Below the pieces are notes generated by a model that saw only the letters and a program-made list of their open reading frames with translations, searched no databases and was not told where the DNA came from. A program made the position numbers and the translations under genes. From Erigeron canadensis (lineage: Eukaryota > Streptophyta > Magnoliopsida > Asterales > Asteraceae), in assembly GCF_010389155.1 (NCBI RefSeq), contig NC_057764.1:19096001-19160000 (forward strand): DNA of 64,000 nt, in the 5' to 3' direction. Numbering within the stretch: the first letter of the stretch is position 1; each line of letters starts with the position of its first letter. Positions 23,021 through 35,189 of the stretch are shown here, piece after piece.

Positions 23021-23426
23021 TCTCCCCATGTAACAAAGGTAAACTTCATCTCTAATACCTTGTTCGAGTGTTTATCTTGATATAGGATAATCTCAGCTGA
23101 TCAAAAAAAGCAGCCCTGAACCAACAACCCATAGCTAGTAGCTGAACCAATGACTCGTAGCAACATCCGGACCAGAAAGACAGAATTTTGAGCAACAACT
23201 AGCATATATTGACCCTCCAATTTCACGTTTGCTCCATCATGGGCTTCGTCGCACCCATGACAAAGTGATCAAAACAGAACGCGAGTACAATCATAACAAA
23301 GTGATCATGTGTACAAGCTGAAAGTTGCAGGCTATAAGCAGCGTCAGTAATGTTTTAAGCTCTGTTGGCTTAATGCTTTGAGTCTTTTAGGATGTATTTT
23401 TGTAGTCAAGTTTGAAAATTTTATCT
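23021..23426. other. Intergenic between SINE and Mutator-type element
   Basis: No coding frame or repeat boundary recognised; base composition is more balanced than average for the window. Confidence 0.35.
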
Positions 23427-23435
23427 TTTAAGAAA

Positions 23436-24790
23436 GAGTAAATTACATTTTTCGTCCCTCAAGTTGGCACGTTTTTCACTTTTTATTCCTAAAGTTTAAA
23501 AATTACAATTTTAATACTTGGCCAATTTTTTCAATAATCGTCCTTTGGCCATACAGTGTTAAAAAATGGCCGTTAATGAGCGTTTGTGCCAAACACGTGA
23601 GAGTAGAATGGTCTTTTTCCCTTAACAACATCCTAATATACTGAGTGAATCACAATTTTCGTCCCTCATGTTTTCATGCCTTTCACTTTCAATCTTTTCA
23701 TCTTCTCCCTCATCCAACCACACAAACCCAGATTCATATCATATACAAAACACTTATTTCCCAAATCTAACTATGTCTATATCTAGATGCTCACTATATA
23801 TTTATACATATTATTATTCATAAAATTGATTAAAATGATATCGACTTCACTAAACTTAGGCCACAACCGCCACCCACCATCACATAGATCTTGAAAATAT
23901 AAAGATTCTGAAACAAAATCAAACAAAAGCAACAAAAATTCACAACCCTAATCCACGTTCTTGAAAACCCATAAAATTGAAAATGTAAGTCGTTGCCGAA
24001 AAACTGACCATTGCCGGAAAACTCTCACATGATGGATCTGGCTACTTATACCTCTGTCTAAAATGGAAATGGCCATATGAATCCCATCGTTATGGTTGTG
24101 ATTTCGAAAAGATAATACGGAAAAAGACGGGATCGCCACTTACCCCAACCACGATTATTCCGGCTGACTTATATATGGGTGGTGTGGCTAATGATTGTGG
24201 CAGCGATCTGGAGTTAAGGTTGACGACTTTACGGTCAGATCTGCCACGGGGAAGAAGGGTTGCGATGGTATTCGTTTAATTTACCTATATATATATATAT
24301 GTATACTATTTGTATTATGATTTTGTTTTCGTTTAATATGCATCATGGTATTCAATGAATTTTATATTCTGGTGTTTTGGTGTTATCTTCTTATACGAAT
24401 GGGACAATGAGAATTTTTAAATAGTTTGATGATGATAATGGAGTATTCCATTCATGGAGAATTTTGATTTTCTAAATGATCGGATTTTTCGATGAAGAGA
24501 TCCAGGATGTGGGGTTTTTCAAAATACAATAGGTGGTGGTGATGATGTTTGTCTGGTTGTCACATATCATTAACAAATTTTTATTATTTTTTTTCTTAAG
24601 GGGAAAAGACCATTCTACCCTCACGTGTTTTGCACATGCACAAGTTAACGACCATTTTTTAACACCGTATGACCGAAGGACGATTATTGAAAAAATTGGC
24701 TAAGTTTAAGGTCAAAACTATAATTTTTAAACTTTAGGGATAAAAAGTAAAAAATGTGACAACTTCATGGACGAAAAATGTAACTTACTC
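23436..24790. mobile_element. Non-autonomous Mutator-like element with about 200-bp TIRs
   Basis: The left arm starts GAGTAAATTACATTTTTCGTCC. The right arm, reverse-complemented, starts GAGTAAGTTACATTTTTCGTCC. Similarity continues about 200 bases inward to the AGAATGGTCTTTT..CCTTAA block. TTTAAGAAA is duplicated exactly at 23427-23435 and 24791-24799, the 9 bp expected for Mutator. The 0.95-kb interior has no transposase. Its ATG-poor, partly GC-richer DNA could be captured host sequence, but I do not recognise it. Confidence 0.9.
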
Positions 24791-24799
24791 TTTAAGAAA

Positions 24800-25554
24800 A
24801 CATCACGAAGTCAACTACTCGTATATAGAATTCTGCGAAGACATGCATACAAAAGTGGTACAACAATTAAAAATATATAAAATATTCTAAGCCCATTTAA
24901 CATATTTTTAAAGGCCAACTCATGTTTACTTTATGCTTTTGGTCCATCCAGTGCAAAGAACCCATAGCTTCAAATGAGGTGCTAACACACATAAATTTCA
25001 TTTGTTTGGTTATTACTTAGCTTTTTATAAGGTTACATACTTTAATCAAATTTCTATCCATTTGAATACTGGCTCAGCTCTTTCTTGTAATCAATTTGTT
25101 GTATTGAATTTAAATAACCTATAACAAATAGGGTTGAGCCAAATAGAAAACTTACTGTATTTGAAGACATGGATTAAAGGTTTGATTCCAGTTATTACAA
25201 AATGGCTGGAGGTAGTTCTAAAATAACCCTTAGTATCGGGTAAGGCTAGCTATCTACATTTCAACTCCTCTATACTTTGTGGAAAGTGGGATTGGATACG
25301 GTTGTTTGTTTGTATATAACCTATAACAAATTTCGAGTAAAAAGGTTGTCTACATCTCACTTTTTTCCTATATATCGCGGAAAACAGGATTGGGTACAAT
25401 TGTCTGTTCGTATGTTGGTATATAACATGTATTGTCATGTAACAAGTTTCTCAGTAAATAAATTTTTAAACATATAAACTTTGAGTATGTATTATGTAGG
25501 TATTCCGCAAACACCGAAATGTACACGAAATATATACATAGTGCAACGAACACA
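24800..25554. other. Intergenic with a diverged tandem repeat
   Basis: Two diverged units of about 100 bp (about 25250-25345 and 25346-25455) share GTCTACAT.TC, GGATTGG.TAC..TTGT.TGT and GTATATAAC. GGGTAAGGCTAGCTATCTACAT resembles the 3' part of plant SINEs that end in TTG-rich tails (inference). No gene. Confidence 0.4.
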
Positions 25555-25563
25555 AATAAATAA

Positions 25564-26717
25564 GAGTTAATTACTGAAATGGTACCTCACGTTTGCGTCA
25601 TATTACTGGTTTCATACTTTTCCTTTCGAAATTACGCTGATCATACCCAACGTATGCAAATCTCCACTCGGACCATACTGGAGGCTAACGCCGTCAGCTG
25701 GCCGTTAAAACCTCCCCCACGTGACTTGCACGTGAGGGGTAAATATGTAATATCGCGTTTCCTAATTACTGAAATGGTACCTAACGTTTGCACGATATTG
25801 CTGGTTTCATACCTATATGTTTCTTAATTACTTAAATGGTACCTAATGTTTACTTATTAATTTATTTATTTATTTTTAATTTTTTTTAATTTGTTTTATT
25901 TTTCTTTTATAAAAATTGTCCAAAACTTATTACAATTTAATGAAAATAGTCAGAATACACTTATAATCCACTCAAAAATAATACCAAATAGCTATTTCAT
26001 AACAAAATATAAGTTTTAAAGTTCACGAATAACCAAAAATAGCAATAAAGTGTAATAAAACAACTTTAAAAAAATTTGCGAGGAGATTTTTTTTTTTGAA
26101 AAAATTCCGGAAATACAGCAATGGTAATACTAGAAATATCAATCGGTATTTATGGGTATTTAAAACAATGTTTTAAGCTTCGTATCGCAGTAAATACTGA
26201 CTTGTATTTCTGGTATTACCATTGCGGTATTTCTGGAATTTTTTCAAAAAAAAAATTTCCTTGCAAATTTTTTTAAAATTGTTTTATTACACTTTATTGC
26301 TATTTTTGGTTATTTGTGAGCTTTAAAACTTATATTTTGTTATGAAATAGCTATTTGGTATTATTTTTGAGTGGATTATAAGTGTATTCTGACTATTTTT
26401 ATTAAATTGTAACAAGTTTTGGAGAATTTTTATAAAAGAAAAAAAAAACAAATTAAAAAAAATAAAAAAAAATAAATAAATTAATAACTAAACATTAGGT
26501 ATCATTTAAGTAATTAAGAAACATATAGGTATGAAACCAGCAATATTGTGCAAATGTTAGGTACCATTTCAGTAGTTAGGAAACGTGATATTACATATTT
26601 ACCCCTCACGTGCAAGTCACGTGGGGAGGGGGGGTGTTTAACAGCCAGCTTTCGAAAGGAAAGGTATGAAACCAGTAATATGACGCAAACATGAGGTACC
26701 ATTTCAGTAATTAACTC
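25564..26717. mobile_element. Mutator-type foldback element, near-complete 1.15-kb palindrome
   Basis: The arms run from both ends (GAGTTAATTACTGAAATGGTAC) to a short centre around 26150-26195, so almost the whole element is an inverted repeat. The right arm lacks about 58 bases present in the left arm near 25634-25700. AATAAATAA is duplicated exactly at 25555-25563 and 26718-26726 (9 bp). The termini match those of the element at 23436-24790 (GAGTWAATTAC). No coding capacity. It lies about 320 bases beyond the stop codon of the membrane-protein gene, on that gene's 3' side. A transcript through it would fold into a hairpin of more than 500 bp. Confidence 0.93.
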
Positions 26718-26726
26718 AATAAATAA

Positions 26727-27037
26727 TGTTAAATGGTGCGATTCGTTGTTGTAACCATCAGTGCAAGTTAGAACTTAAAACAGAAAGTTAAATGCAGTCA
26801 AGGGTCATTTGTGTGATTTCAATACTAACAATATATACAAAATCAAACCCATTAATATTAGGGTTATACACTATTAGCCCGTGAGTCATGGATAATCAAA
26901 CCATGCACCCTTCAAATTCTAACAATGGATCTTAAAAGAAAAGATAAGTGGAAAAACAAAACTAACAAAGGATCTATCAATGATCACCCATTATGAGGTT
27001 TGACATTGTGACCAATAACATACAATGGGTTACCCTC
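26727..27037. other. 3' flank of the membrane-protein gene
   Basis: This is presumably the 3' UTR and downstream DNA of the minus-strand gene ending at 27038. No canonical AATAAA is obvious in the minus-strand reading. Confidence 0.4.
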
Positions 27038-27208
27038 TCAGTGTGATTGAGAATTTGAGTTTGAAGCAAGCTTTGGATACAAAATACATGGGTCAACCGA
27101 CCATGGAATATGCTCTGGCGGGCATGGAACAGGAGCCGGTTGAGCAATGAAGGTGGGAATATCTTCTCCCGGCATCAATACTGAAACTTCTCTCGCATTT
27201 TCTGATAT
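27038..27208 (-). CDS. Exon 2 of the single-pass membrane-protein gene
   Basis: The exon begins after an acceptor TTATTTTAG (27217-27209, minus strand), continues exon 1 in phase 0, and encodes 56 residues plus TGA at 27040-27038. It contains the conserved-looking block VSVLMPGEDIPTFIAQPAPV followed by PCPPE..PW. This block is short and would be missed by length-based ORF searches. The link to exon 1 rests on phase, splice sites, strand, and my memory that plant relatives carry an MPG..PTFIA block after a YTQDQRDNDHW..TM segment. Confidence 0.82.
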   Translation of the reverse strand: MSENAREVSVLMPGEDIPTFIAQPAPVPCPPEHIPWSVDPCILYPKLASNSNSQSH

Positions 27209-28038
27209 CTAAAATAAGCAAACAGTAAAAGTATGTTGAGGACTTTGCTAGCATACTAGAGCAACTTTTGACATATCTGTTATAGATAGATAGATTGATG
27301 ACTTCTTTGGTAAAAACATGGAATCCATAAAAAGAAATCCATTTTTCAATGGAGGTTTTTTTATTCTAATACTATACTATAGCATTATGGCATTATGTTA
27401 TGTCAAGTTATGTAATAATTCATACTTGAACACTGAAGATATGTACAACCATAAATTGAATTCACATTGTACATGCTCTAAATACTTGAAACAAAATACA
27501 CGCATAAACATGTACACTTGGATTAGGAACAATGTTACCTAATCTTGTCTGCTATGAAATATGATAGAGATGAGATGTGGACAACTTTATTCTAAGAGAT
27601 GTAGACATCTTTATTCTACCCTACCCGAAGGGGTAAAAGAATCTCCAAAGGAACCTCTGAACATTTAAAAGACACTTGGATTGGGTATGTATACACACAT
27701 AAATTAACATACACATTTGGATTGATTTTGGAAAAACACTAATATGACTTGCTTTTTTTGTGTTTTCTAGAAAATGAGTATGTATAAAATAAGTAAAATA
27801 ATTTATAACACTCACTAATATTCCCATTATATAGCTTTGGAAGTATGTGCATATGATGAACAAAATAAGTTTTTCCCTTTTATTTTTGACTGATCCGTTG
27901 TACTGAACCAACTTAACCGAGATATCTTCATGACCATTTCCAAACTTTTTCATTGACATCCCTGGGCTCAATATTCTTGTGAACATATCAAGCGTCTAAT
28001 CACTAGGTCATTTTGTTGAGGTATGAATATACACTTCC

Positions 28039-28259
28039 ATAGTTATTTTGAGTCCACTTTTAATTTGAGTCGAGTCCATTGATTTTCTTCCATTTCATCA
28101 AATCTCAACCATCTTCTCCCACCACCACCATCATCTCTGACAACCACCATGACCCTTCGGCGACGGCAACCATCGCCACTACAACTTACAGTAAAACTTA
28201 CACATGTGTAAGTTATATGGACCTTTTTTGAACTCAAATTAAGTTGGACTCAAAATAAC
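28039..28259. mobile_element. MITE with about 28-bp TIRs, in the intron
   Basis: Left AGTTATTTTGAGTCCACTTT and right (reverse complement) GGTTATTTTGAGTCCAACTT pair as terminal inverted repeats, continuing into AATTTGAGT. The interior has (CCACCA)-type low complexity and a short CTTACACATGTGTAAG hairpin. No clean target duplication. Confidence 0.6.
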
Positions 28260-28293
28260 CCACCCTCCATCCATATATATATATATATATATA

Positions 28294-28501
28294 TAGGGGT
28301 TGGGTATTGTAAAATAAGTATTAAAGTAAAACAAATAAGACAAGATTTTGACCTTTAAATCATGGTTAAATTGATGCACAAAGATTCACAAACTAGTTGA
28401 TGCACGATGATTTTCATGATGCACGGTGATTTTAGTGAAGAGAAAGTTATTGTTTTATTTGTTTTACTTTAATACTTGTTTTATTTTACCTAAAACCTAT
28501 A
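28294..28501. mobile_element. MITE family M1, copy 2, in the intron
   Basis: Same ends (TAGGGGTT.GTTATTGTAAAA.. / ..CTAAAACCTA) and the same GATGCACG interior as 4112-4294, inserted in a (TA)n run. The two copies differ by small indels and scattered substitutions. Confidence 0.78.
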
Positions 28502-28510
28502 TATATAAGA

Positions 28511-29293
28511 CTAAGTATTTTACCCCGCGCGATGCGTGTATTATAAGTTATTGTTCAATTAGTGTTGATTTAAATGTTTTGATGTAGACATACACAATAA
28601 CAAATATTTTGTTTAATTAGTTCAATGTGATTGTTCTTATTAATTTCGTAAGCATGCGAATATAAATAAAACAATGTTAAATATGGGTATAATATATCAC
28701 TATCAAAATGTTATTAAAGATAAATATGAAAACAATTGATGTTTACACTTGAATATTTTCAAAATGTTCATTGGGCATTATGGAGGTTTTTACCAACTAA
28801 GTTGATGAACATTTCCTTCAACCTTAATCATAATAATAAGAACATATATAAAAATTAAAGAGAAAAGTCCTCCATATTTATAAAAAAAAAATTTTAAAAA
28901 AAACCTTATATTAAATAAAAATGAAAATTGTGTTTACATGATCACCAAGAAAAAGATAATAAAAAATAAAACTAAATTAATATATCAAATGATAAATGTG
29001 ACATAGTTAGAGTTTATAATACGTACGATTATAATACGTAGGATTGAATATAACTATTTTGAAAATTAAATATTTTTCAATTTTAAAAGTATATTTTAAG
29101 TTTATACAGTTTATGATTTTTTTTCTTTGCTTTTGAATTTTGTAAAAGACATATAAAATAGAGATAAATATTGTCAAAAACTATAGAGATGCCGCATAGG
29201 ATAAAAATCTATGTAACAAATTTTAAAAATAGCTTTAAATTTGAAGAGGCCTTTAAAAGGCTAGGTTAACTACTGTTTTAATAATTATATAGA
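28511..29293 (-). mobile_element. Non-autonomous Helitron, copy 2, in the intron
   Basis: On the minus strand it starts A|TCTATATAATTATTAAAAC (29293) and ends with CGCATCGCGCGGGGTAAAATACTTAG (28511), a GC-rich hairpin-forming block near a CTTAG|T end. It shares the AAAGGCCTCTTCAAA 5' block with the copy at 3128-3915. There is no coding sequence. It directly abuts the M1 MITE. Confidence 0.68.
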
Positions 29294-30751
29294 TATGTAT
29301 ATACTAATTAATACACGTGTAAGATCATGGATGTTATGCATATAGATCTAAACCTTATACATTTTTTTATATCAAGCAAGCAATCTATCTATATAAGTAT
29401 TATTACTAACATATATTTTAAATTGACATGATGCGTTAACCTTTGAAGTTTTCAAGAAACAAACTTGCTTTCGATGATTAACTTAGTGTATAATAAGGTA
29501 AAAACGACAAACAATTTGGTAGCCACTAAGATCGAGAATCGCAAGCATATTTTAGAAGGATAAATACAAAAAACGTTGAAATTGTATTTCACAAAATCAT
29601 GCCTTGATTCATTCGACTCCTTATAATACGGTCATATGTTGGTTTAGCCAGATCCCGACAAATTGATAATTAGATAATAATATCAGATGTCTCAATAAGA
29701 CAAATGTATCCACTTAATTTAATATAAATATTGAAAGAATAAATCATACAATAGTGCTACGGAATTTGTCTACTCAATTAACACTTAATAAGTTAAAGTA
29801 TTTGTATACTATAAACTATACAATTACATTAATCAAACTTTATATTCTAGGTTCAATCCACTATACAGGAAAATCGAATTTATATTCACCACAATTCCGA
29901 CGATTTTCTATCGGTGAGAAAATTTATATCGATTTCCAAATGGTTTTGGTCTAACAACGTTCTTCCGCTTAGAGTTCATGAGTTCTAGTCTGATTTCAAA
30001 AATATAAATGTACAATATATACATAATATATGTTTCACAAAAGAGTTATAACAATAAATATATGGGCTTGACTAAATGCCGATCCTATATGCAATTGTAT
30101 CGAAAGTGTCTTATATGGGACGACATACGCCCCACGACAACCCACTATGTTTCTATATATCATAATCGTGTCAACTAAAAATAACACAACTCCATGTAGC
30201 CAAAAGAGAGTTGGGGCCAAGTAAACCAGCTAAAGCTGTATCTTTGGATACATGGGGCCAAAAATCATACAACTATCCTAATCAAGCATATACTATAAGT
30301 TAAATCATACAGATAATCATATAATATAAGGATATATAAATGATCAATAAATGTAACATACCTTCACACCCCTTGTTTTTTTTAGTTTTTTTTTTTTCTC
30401 TTGTGGGCATAGTATAATACCATATCCCTACCCCATTAACCATATTCTACATATTTCACACTAACCACTAATCAAGTGGAACTCAATAAGTTATATAAAA
30501 TCATTATAACAATTATTATCTGTCATATATATTCTAACATTAAAATCATGCAAATAATTTAGAATTCGAAATTTATATATGATAGAGACAACTGTAATAA
30601 GTGCATTTCCAAGGTGTGGGCAGAGAAGCAACAAGAGCAAAAGCACGCATGAAAGATGTGACATTATACAGAAATTGTAATTCCCTAGAGTCTGGTGAAG
30701 GTATAGTACAAAAAGAAATACAAGGGAAAAATACAAATTCTATATATTCTC

Positions 30752-30800
30752 TCCGTCCTATTAAAAGAGTTCACTTTTAGATTTTCTAAGTCTTTTTATT
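30752..30800. mobile_element. Stowaway-like terminus, partial
   Basis: CTCCGTCCTATTAAAAGAGTTCAC is the typical left end of Stowaway (Tc1/mariner) MITEs. No matching right end was found. The following 170 bases, rich in GAACCGG/CGGTC motifs, are of different character. Confidence 0.4.
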
Positions 30801-32020
30801 AAATCAGTCGGTCCGAGCCGTTGGACCGGGGTCAGATTAGATTTTTGCATGATCCAGTTCACGGGTGGCGGTTTTCAAGTATGAAACAAACTAGATCAAA
30901 CCAGAGTAAAGCGGGTGATTCAGATCAAATCGGTTCAGACCAAGTTTGAACCGGGACAAATGGGTGTTGTATCTAGGACCATCCACGTTTTCCATGTAAT
31001 TGAAGTGATCAAATCATTGCAACTAATTGCAGAAAGGACCATACAATATTTCCATATAGCTTTGTTTAAAGTGGCATAAAGGCCCGTGTCAAGCATACAG
31101 ATACAAATATGATGAAACAATTGAGTCAAAATGTAATGTTTTATCAATAAATATTAGAGAAAATAGATAAAAAGGATTCAAACAAAGGGCCCATAAATTG
31201 AGAGTTTGAGAAAAACAAGAGAGACAAAAAAGGCATGCACAAGCATGGCCTTGTCTTTGACAAAGAGGGCCATGGCATGTTCTTAACCAAGCAAACTCTT
31301 CTCTTTTTCCCATCCCAATTTTATTAAAAAAAATGTTGTTGCCTTAAATAAGTAAATTAAAAGGAACAACATAAACTTTTTAAAAAAGCTTCAAAACCCC
31401 ACAAAAAGAATGAAATTTATACTAACAAATCACTTTCAATCAAATTACCCATTATTTATCAAATATTTCACAAAAAATGTCAATAGTTCAACTAACTTTG
31501 TGTATTTTATATTATCATAAGAAAAAATTTGCAAATAAGACTATAACAACACCAAATTCATTTACTCCACTAATTATGTTACTAATTATGCTCCCAAAAT
31601 GAGAGTGCACTTCAATCTTCGAAGTCATATCATTTAGTTTTTGATAGATGGGCATTTGTTATTTTATATTTGTTAAATTGTTTAGGGTATATTATTCTGA
31701 ACAAGTGGTTTGACAGGACTTTTGCTTGGTTCAAATGGTGACCTTTTTACCAATAATTCAATTATTATTTCTCTCTAGAATGCCCCCGATATTGAAACCA
31801 TTAATTTAATTTACAAGTCTTGTAAGTAAAAATATACTAAATACAGGGATTGTTAGTCTAGAGTACGTGTAGGACTTCACCGTTATACGGTGAGGTATTC
31901 CCTAGTGTAAATAACGACTAACGGTTAAAAAAAATGAGAAGATAATGTCATCAACTATTCCATAAATAGATTAAACAACAAAAAACAGAACTTTCTTTCC
32001 TCAAATAAAAAGTAAAGATA

Positions 32021-32197
32021 CGAATCATCAATAGATGGATTGGTATATGATAGAGACTGAGATTGTAAGGAAGGGTTCAAATTCTAATGTGACCAAAATG
32101 CTTCAAGTAATGGAGACAGGGTTTTCTGGTTTTCTCTAAAACTGGAGTTGGGTACATGAAGAAAGAAAGGTGAACCCTATTTATTGTTAAAAAAAAT
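32021..32197 (+). mobile_element. tRNA-derived SINE with 17-bp target duplication, in the intron
   Basis: AATAAAAAGTAAAGATA is repeated exactly at 32004-32020 and 32198-32214. Between the copies lie an A-box-like TAGATGGATTGGTATATG and a B-box-like AGGGTTCAAATTCTA (about 32067-32081), then a body ending in an A-rich tail. It is antisense to the host gene and about 225 bases inside the intron from exon 1. Confidence 0.85.
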
Positions 32198-32421
32198 AAT
32201 AAAAAGTAAAGATAATAAAAATTTGCAAAAATGCACGCAACAAATGAGAATTAAGTGCACTTTTTCATGTTTGTAATGACCAAACAAGACCCACAAAAAA
32301 TTTCATCCTCTAATGCAAGAAACTTTTAAAAGTGGTCACATTTATGCAAATTATGCTTTACTTATTTATTTACTCAAAAAAACTAATTAAAATGTAGAAA
32401 TGTAAAATAATTAAAACTAAC

Positions 32422-32724
32422 CTTAAGAGAAGAGTGAGCAAGTTTTGAACTAGAACCCATCTGAGAACCAACACCTCCAGCAACATTCCGGCCACCACCA
32501 ACACCACCGCCGCCGTCAGGTGACAAAACCGGCGAGGAAGTGGTGGTTCTGAGAAACCTCTCAAAAATAGCCATAACAAGAAACATTGAAATCAAGATAG
32601 CAGTAGCAACAAAACCAAAAGAAATAGCATTAACAGATTTGTCAAAATGTCTCCAATGGTCATTATCTCTTTGGTCTTGAGTGTACAAAGATGGAGCTTC
32701 AGTTGGTGCCAAGAAACCCCCCAT
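32422..32724 (-). CDS. Exon 1 of a small plant single-pass membrane protein (157 aa in total)
   Basis: The ATG at 32724-32722 is used; an in-frame TTG just upstream is not a credible start. Exon 1 gives 101 residues and ends at AAG|GTTAGT; exon 2 (27038-27208) adds 56. Features in order: PTEAPSLYTQDQRDNDHWRHFDKSVNA, split here as PTEAPSLYTQDQRDND + HWRHFDKSVNA, a strongly conserved-looking N-terminal block; a transmembrane segment at about residues 33-53 (ISFGFVATAILISMFLVMAI); a cytosol- or lumen-facing Gly-rich linker (about 70-90); then, from exon 2, VLMPGEDIPTFIAQPAPV. I recognise this as an uncharacterised plant membrane-protein family without a proven role. The gene is intact. Its large intron holds at least four transposons, so expression may depend on splicing past them. 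Confidence 0.88.
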
Positions 32725-33909
32725 CAAGAAAATTAAAAAAACACAAAAATTGCTGTAAATTTTCCAACTTTATGAAATGGGTCTGATTTTAATGGCATTA
32801 TGAAAGCATTTTTAAGGTTAGAAAGATAGTGTGCAGGCAGCAGCCTCTAAATAAAGATTCATAAGGATGAAAATGGTGGGCATGTGAAAGTGTGAAACTT
32901 TACAGGTGAAGGTTAAAAAAGAAGGATTTTTTAGGATTTTTGTGAATGTGAGTGAGTGTGTGTACTGTGTTTCTTTATGGGTGTTGGTATGTTGGAGGCT
33001 TGGAGGTGAAGGTGGGTTTTTTAAGGGGATTATTTTGTAAATTGCATAAAAATGTTTGGATAGCTTGTTATATTATTTAACAAGTTTATTACAGTACATT
33101 CCTGTATTTCACTATCAAAAACTAGACTGAATTTAATTAAAAATTGACCAACTTGACTTTTTATAAGTCGAATTCAAGTTGGTTATTAAGGTATTAATGT
33201 GTCAACTCGGAAAAGATTAAAGTTTACATAGAATTCTTTTAATAATCTTATTCGATCAACCAAACAACATACCAACAACATATTTAACCCAAAACAAACA
33301 TATTTGACTAAAAACATCCAAAAATCAACCACCAATCGACCCACACACTCAACCTGCTTACTCATCGACTTGTCTACCTATTTGACCTGTCAATCTACTA
33401 ATCCACAAACCTGTATTTAATCCAGGGCCGATAAATTATATGTTATTGTTAAGTTTTTTTAACCATGATTTTCAGATCAAGTCGTATTCGAGTTTAGTAT
33501 TTTCAACCTTGAAAAACCTACTAACTCAAACCCATCGATTGATCTAATTGACATTCTTAATAAATTTAGCTTTATTGTATACATAAAACTAGGAAGTGTT
33601 TACTCATTTTCTAAAGAATAAAGATTGGCTTTTTACAAATGCACCAAATTACTTGATTATCTGCAAATAAATAATCTTTATAAACCTCTTTTAATTCTCT
33701 TTTTTATCGCGTGTCTCTCTAAAATCTAACTCAATTAACGTAGTTGTTTGAGTTCAAATGTGATGGATATAGCAGGATTGTTCTTGCTTCTATCATTAAG
33801 GTATAAGGAGGGCTATTGTTGATTCTATCATCAAGATGATTGACAGACACAAAAATGGTATTTATGTGGTTTTTTAGATGCATTTTATAATGGACAATAA
33901 AATTTGTTA
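32725..33909. other. 5' flank of the membrane-protein gene
   Basis: This should hold the promoter and 5' UTR (minus strand). The leader near 32730-33010 is C/A-rich in the minus reading, but I cannot place a TATA box. From about 33100 to 33900 no gene or repeat is recognised. Confidence 0.4.
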
Positions 33910-34156
33910 CTCCTTTAGTCCCATATTAAGGGTAGTATTTTAACTTTTTGAGTTTTTTTCTTTCAACTTTGACCGAAAATATTTTTGTTTGTAAACACTT
34001 GATATAACGTATATGAATTGATTGAGTTTAAATGTACTTTTCATTGGTATTACTTTTATCAACTAATATATAACACAAATAAAGATATTTACGGTCAAAG
34101 TCAGAAAAAAAAAGACTTGACTTCAAAATAGGACAATTAAAATGTAATGAAAGGAG
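33910..34156. mobile_element. Stowaway MITE (Tc1/mariner type)
   Basis: Left CTCCTTTAGTCCCATATTAAG and right (reverse complement) CTCCTTTCATTACATTTTAA are Stowaway ends, with inner TTTGACC blocks mirrored. TA is duplicated at 33908-33909 and 34157-34158. The length of 247 bp is typical. Confidence 0.85.
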
Positions 34157-34158
34157 TA

Positions 34159-35189
34159 TTATATCACCTAAACGCTAGCGAGGACCGCCAAATACAGTAA
34201 TATTGTGCATGAATACATATTCACCCCAAAATACCAAGAAACGTTACTCAAACACAACCCATATTTAATTTATATATTTTAAAAACCAAGTTTCACTCCC
34301 CTCACAAAGTTACTGTTCATTCAACAGTAACTTTGTACAACTCTTTATGCACCAGATATAAATCGCTTTTACATATGAAATAAACCGCCTCATCATGTAT
34401 CTATCTGTCTCACAATCTAATTTCTTTATCTTCTAGAATTTACTCTTACATTCATCTATGTATCTGCCTCACCAATTTTTGTTGCACCTTCTTATGGTAT
34501 ATCTATATCTATATCCACTTCTTTTTTTACTTTTCTCTATTCTAATTATAATACGTATGCGTACGCAATATGTATATAACATATTAACTAATTGATTTTG
34601 TATGTTTACTATTGTTTTTACTCTTTTTTTATGAAAGGAAAGGATGAAACGACTATGAGATGCTGGATTTGGCAACAACTTTCAATAAAATTGCAAGTTT
34701 TCTCTTTATATGTCTTTCATATTTCAATATACCCAGTATTTATGTGTAGAGTATATACTTCAATGAGTCCTTTTGCTACACAAGAGCATGTGAATAATTA
34801 GTTGTCTGAATAGGAATCCTTTTTCCTTTTACATGTTCTAAACTTCTAATGGCATTATCATTATGATATTAAAATATGTTCCAGGGAGCTGCAGTTAACG
34901 CTATTGTGATGTCAAAACAGGTGCAATATTTTGACTCCAACATAAAAATCATGTCATGCTACGTTGTTCAAGATATCTTTTAACGAAGTAGTAACTCCAC
35001 ACAAAGGTTCAACCCTCATTAAGATTTCAGACGGCTTGTGAGAAAACATAATTGCATTACATTCTATATCTAACATTGCATTTAATTGGTAGTATGATGC
35101 CTTTTGTTGTAGTCTAATATCTGCTTTTTGACTTAGTATAATATTACTCTTTAATTTATCTTTTTTCATCGATATGTTTCCTAAAATAT
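34159..35189. other. Intergenic, probably interior of a + strand Helitron
   Basis: No gene recognised. The stretch leads into the Helitron-type 3' end at 35190-35225 and may be its body, but no 5' TC end could be placed. Confidence 0.35.

Larger units (their letters stand above)
27209..32421 (-). other. 5.2-kb intron packed with transposons
   Basis: The donor is AAG|GTTAGT at 32421 and the acceptor TTTTAG at 27209. The intron contains a MITE (28039-28259), MITE M1 copy 2 (28294-28501), a Helitron (28511-29293), a partial Stowaway end (about 30752) and a SINE (32021-32197). The remaining parts, including 29294-30750 and 30960-32003, show no gene. Open frames there, such as 27621-27986, are not recognisable. 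Confidence 0.75.

Noticed and set aside
27621..27986. 121-codon minus-strand frame in the intron of the membrane-protein gene
   Set aside because: No family signal, AT-driven composition in its second half, and no splice sites linking it to exon 1 or 2.
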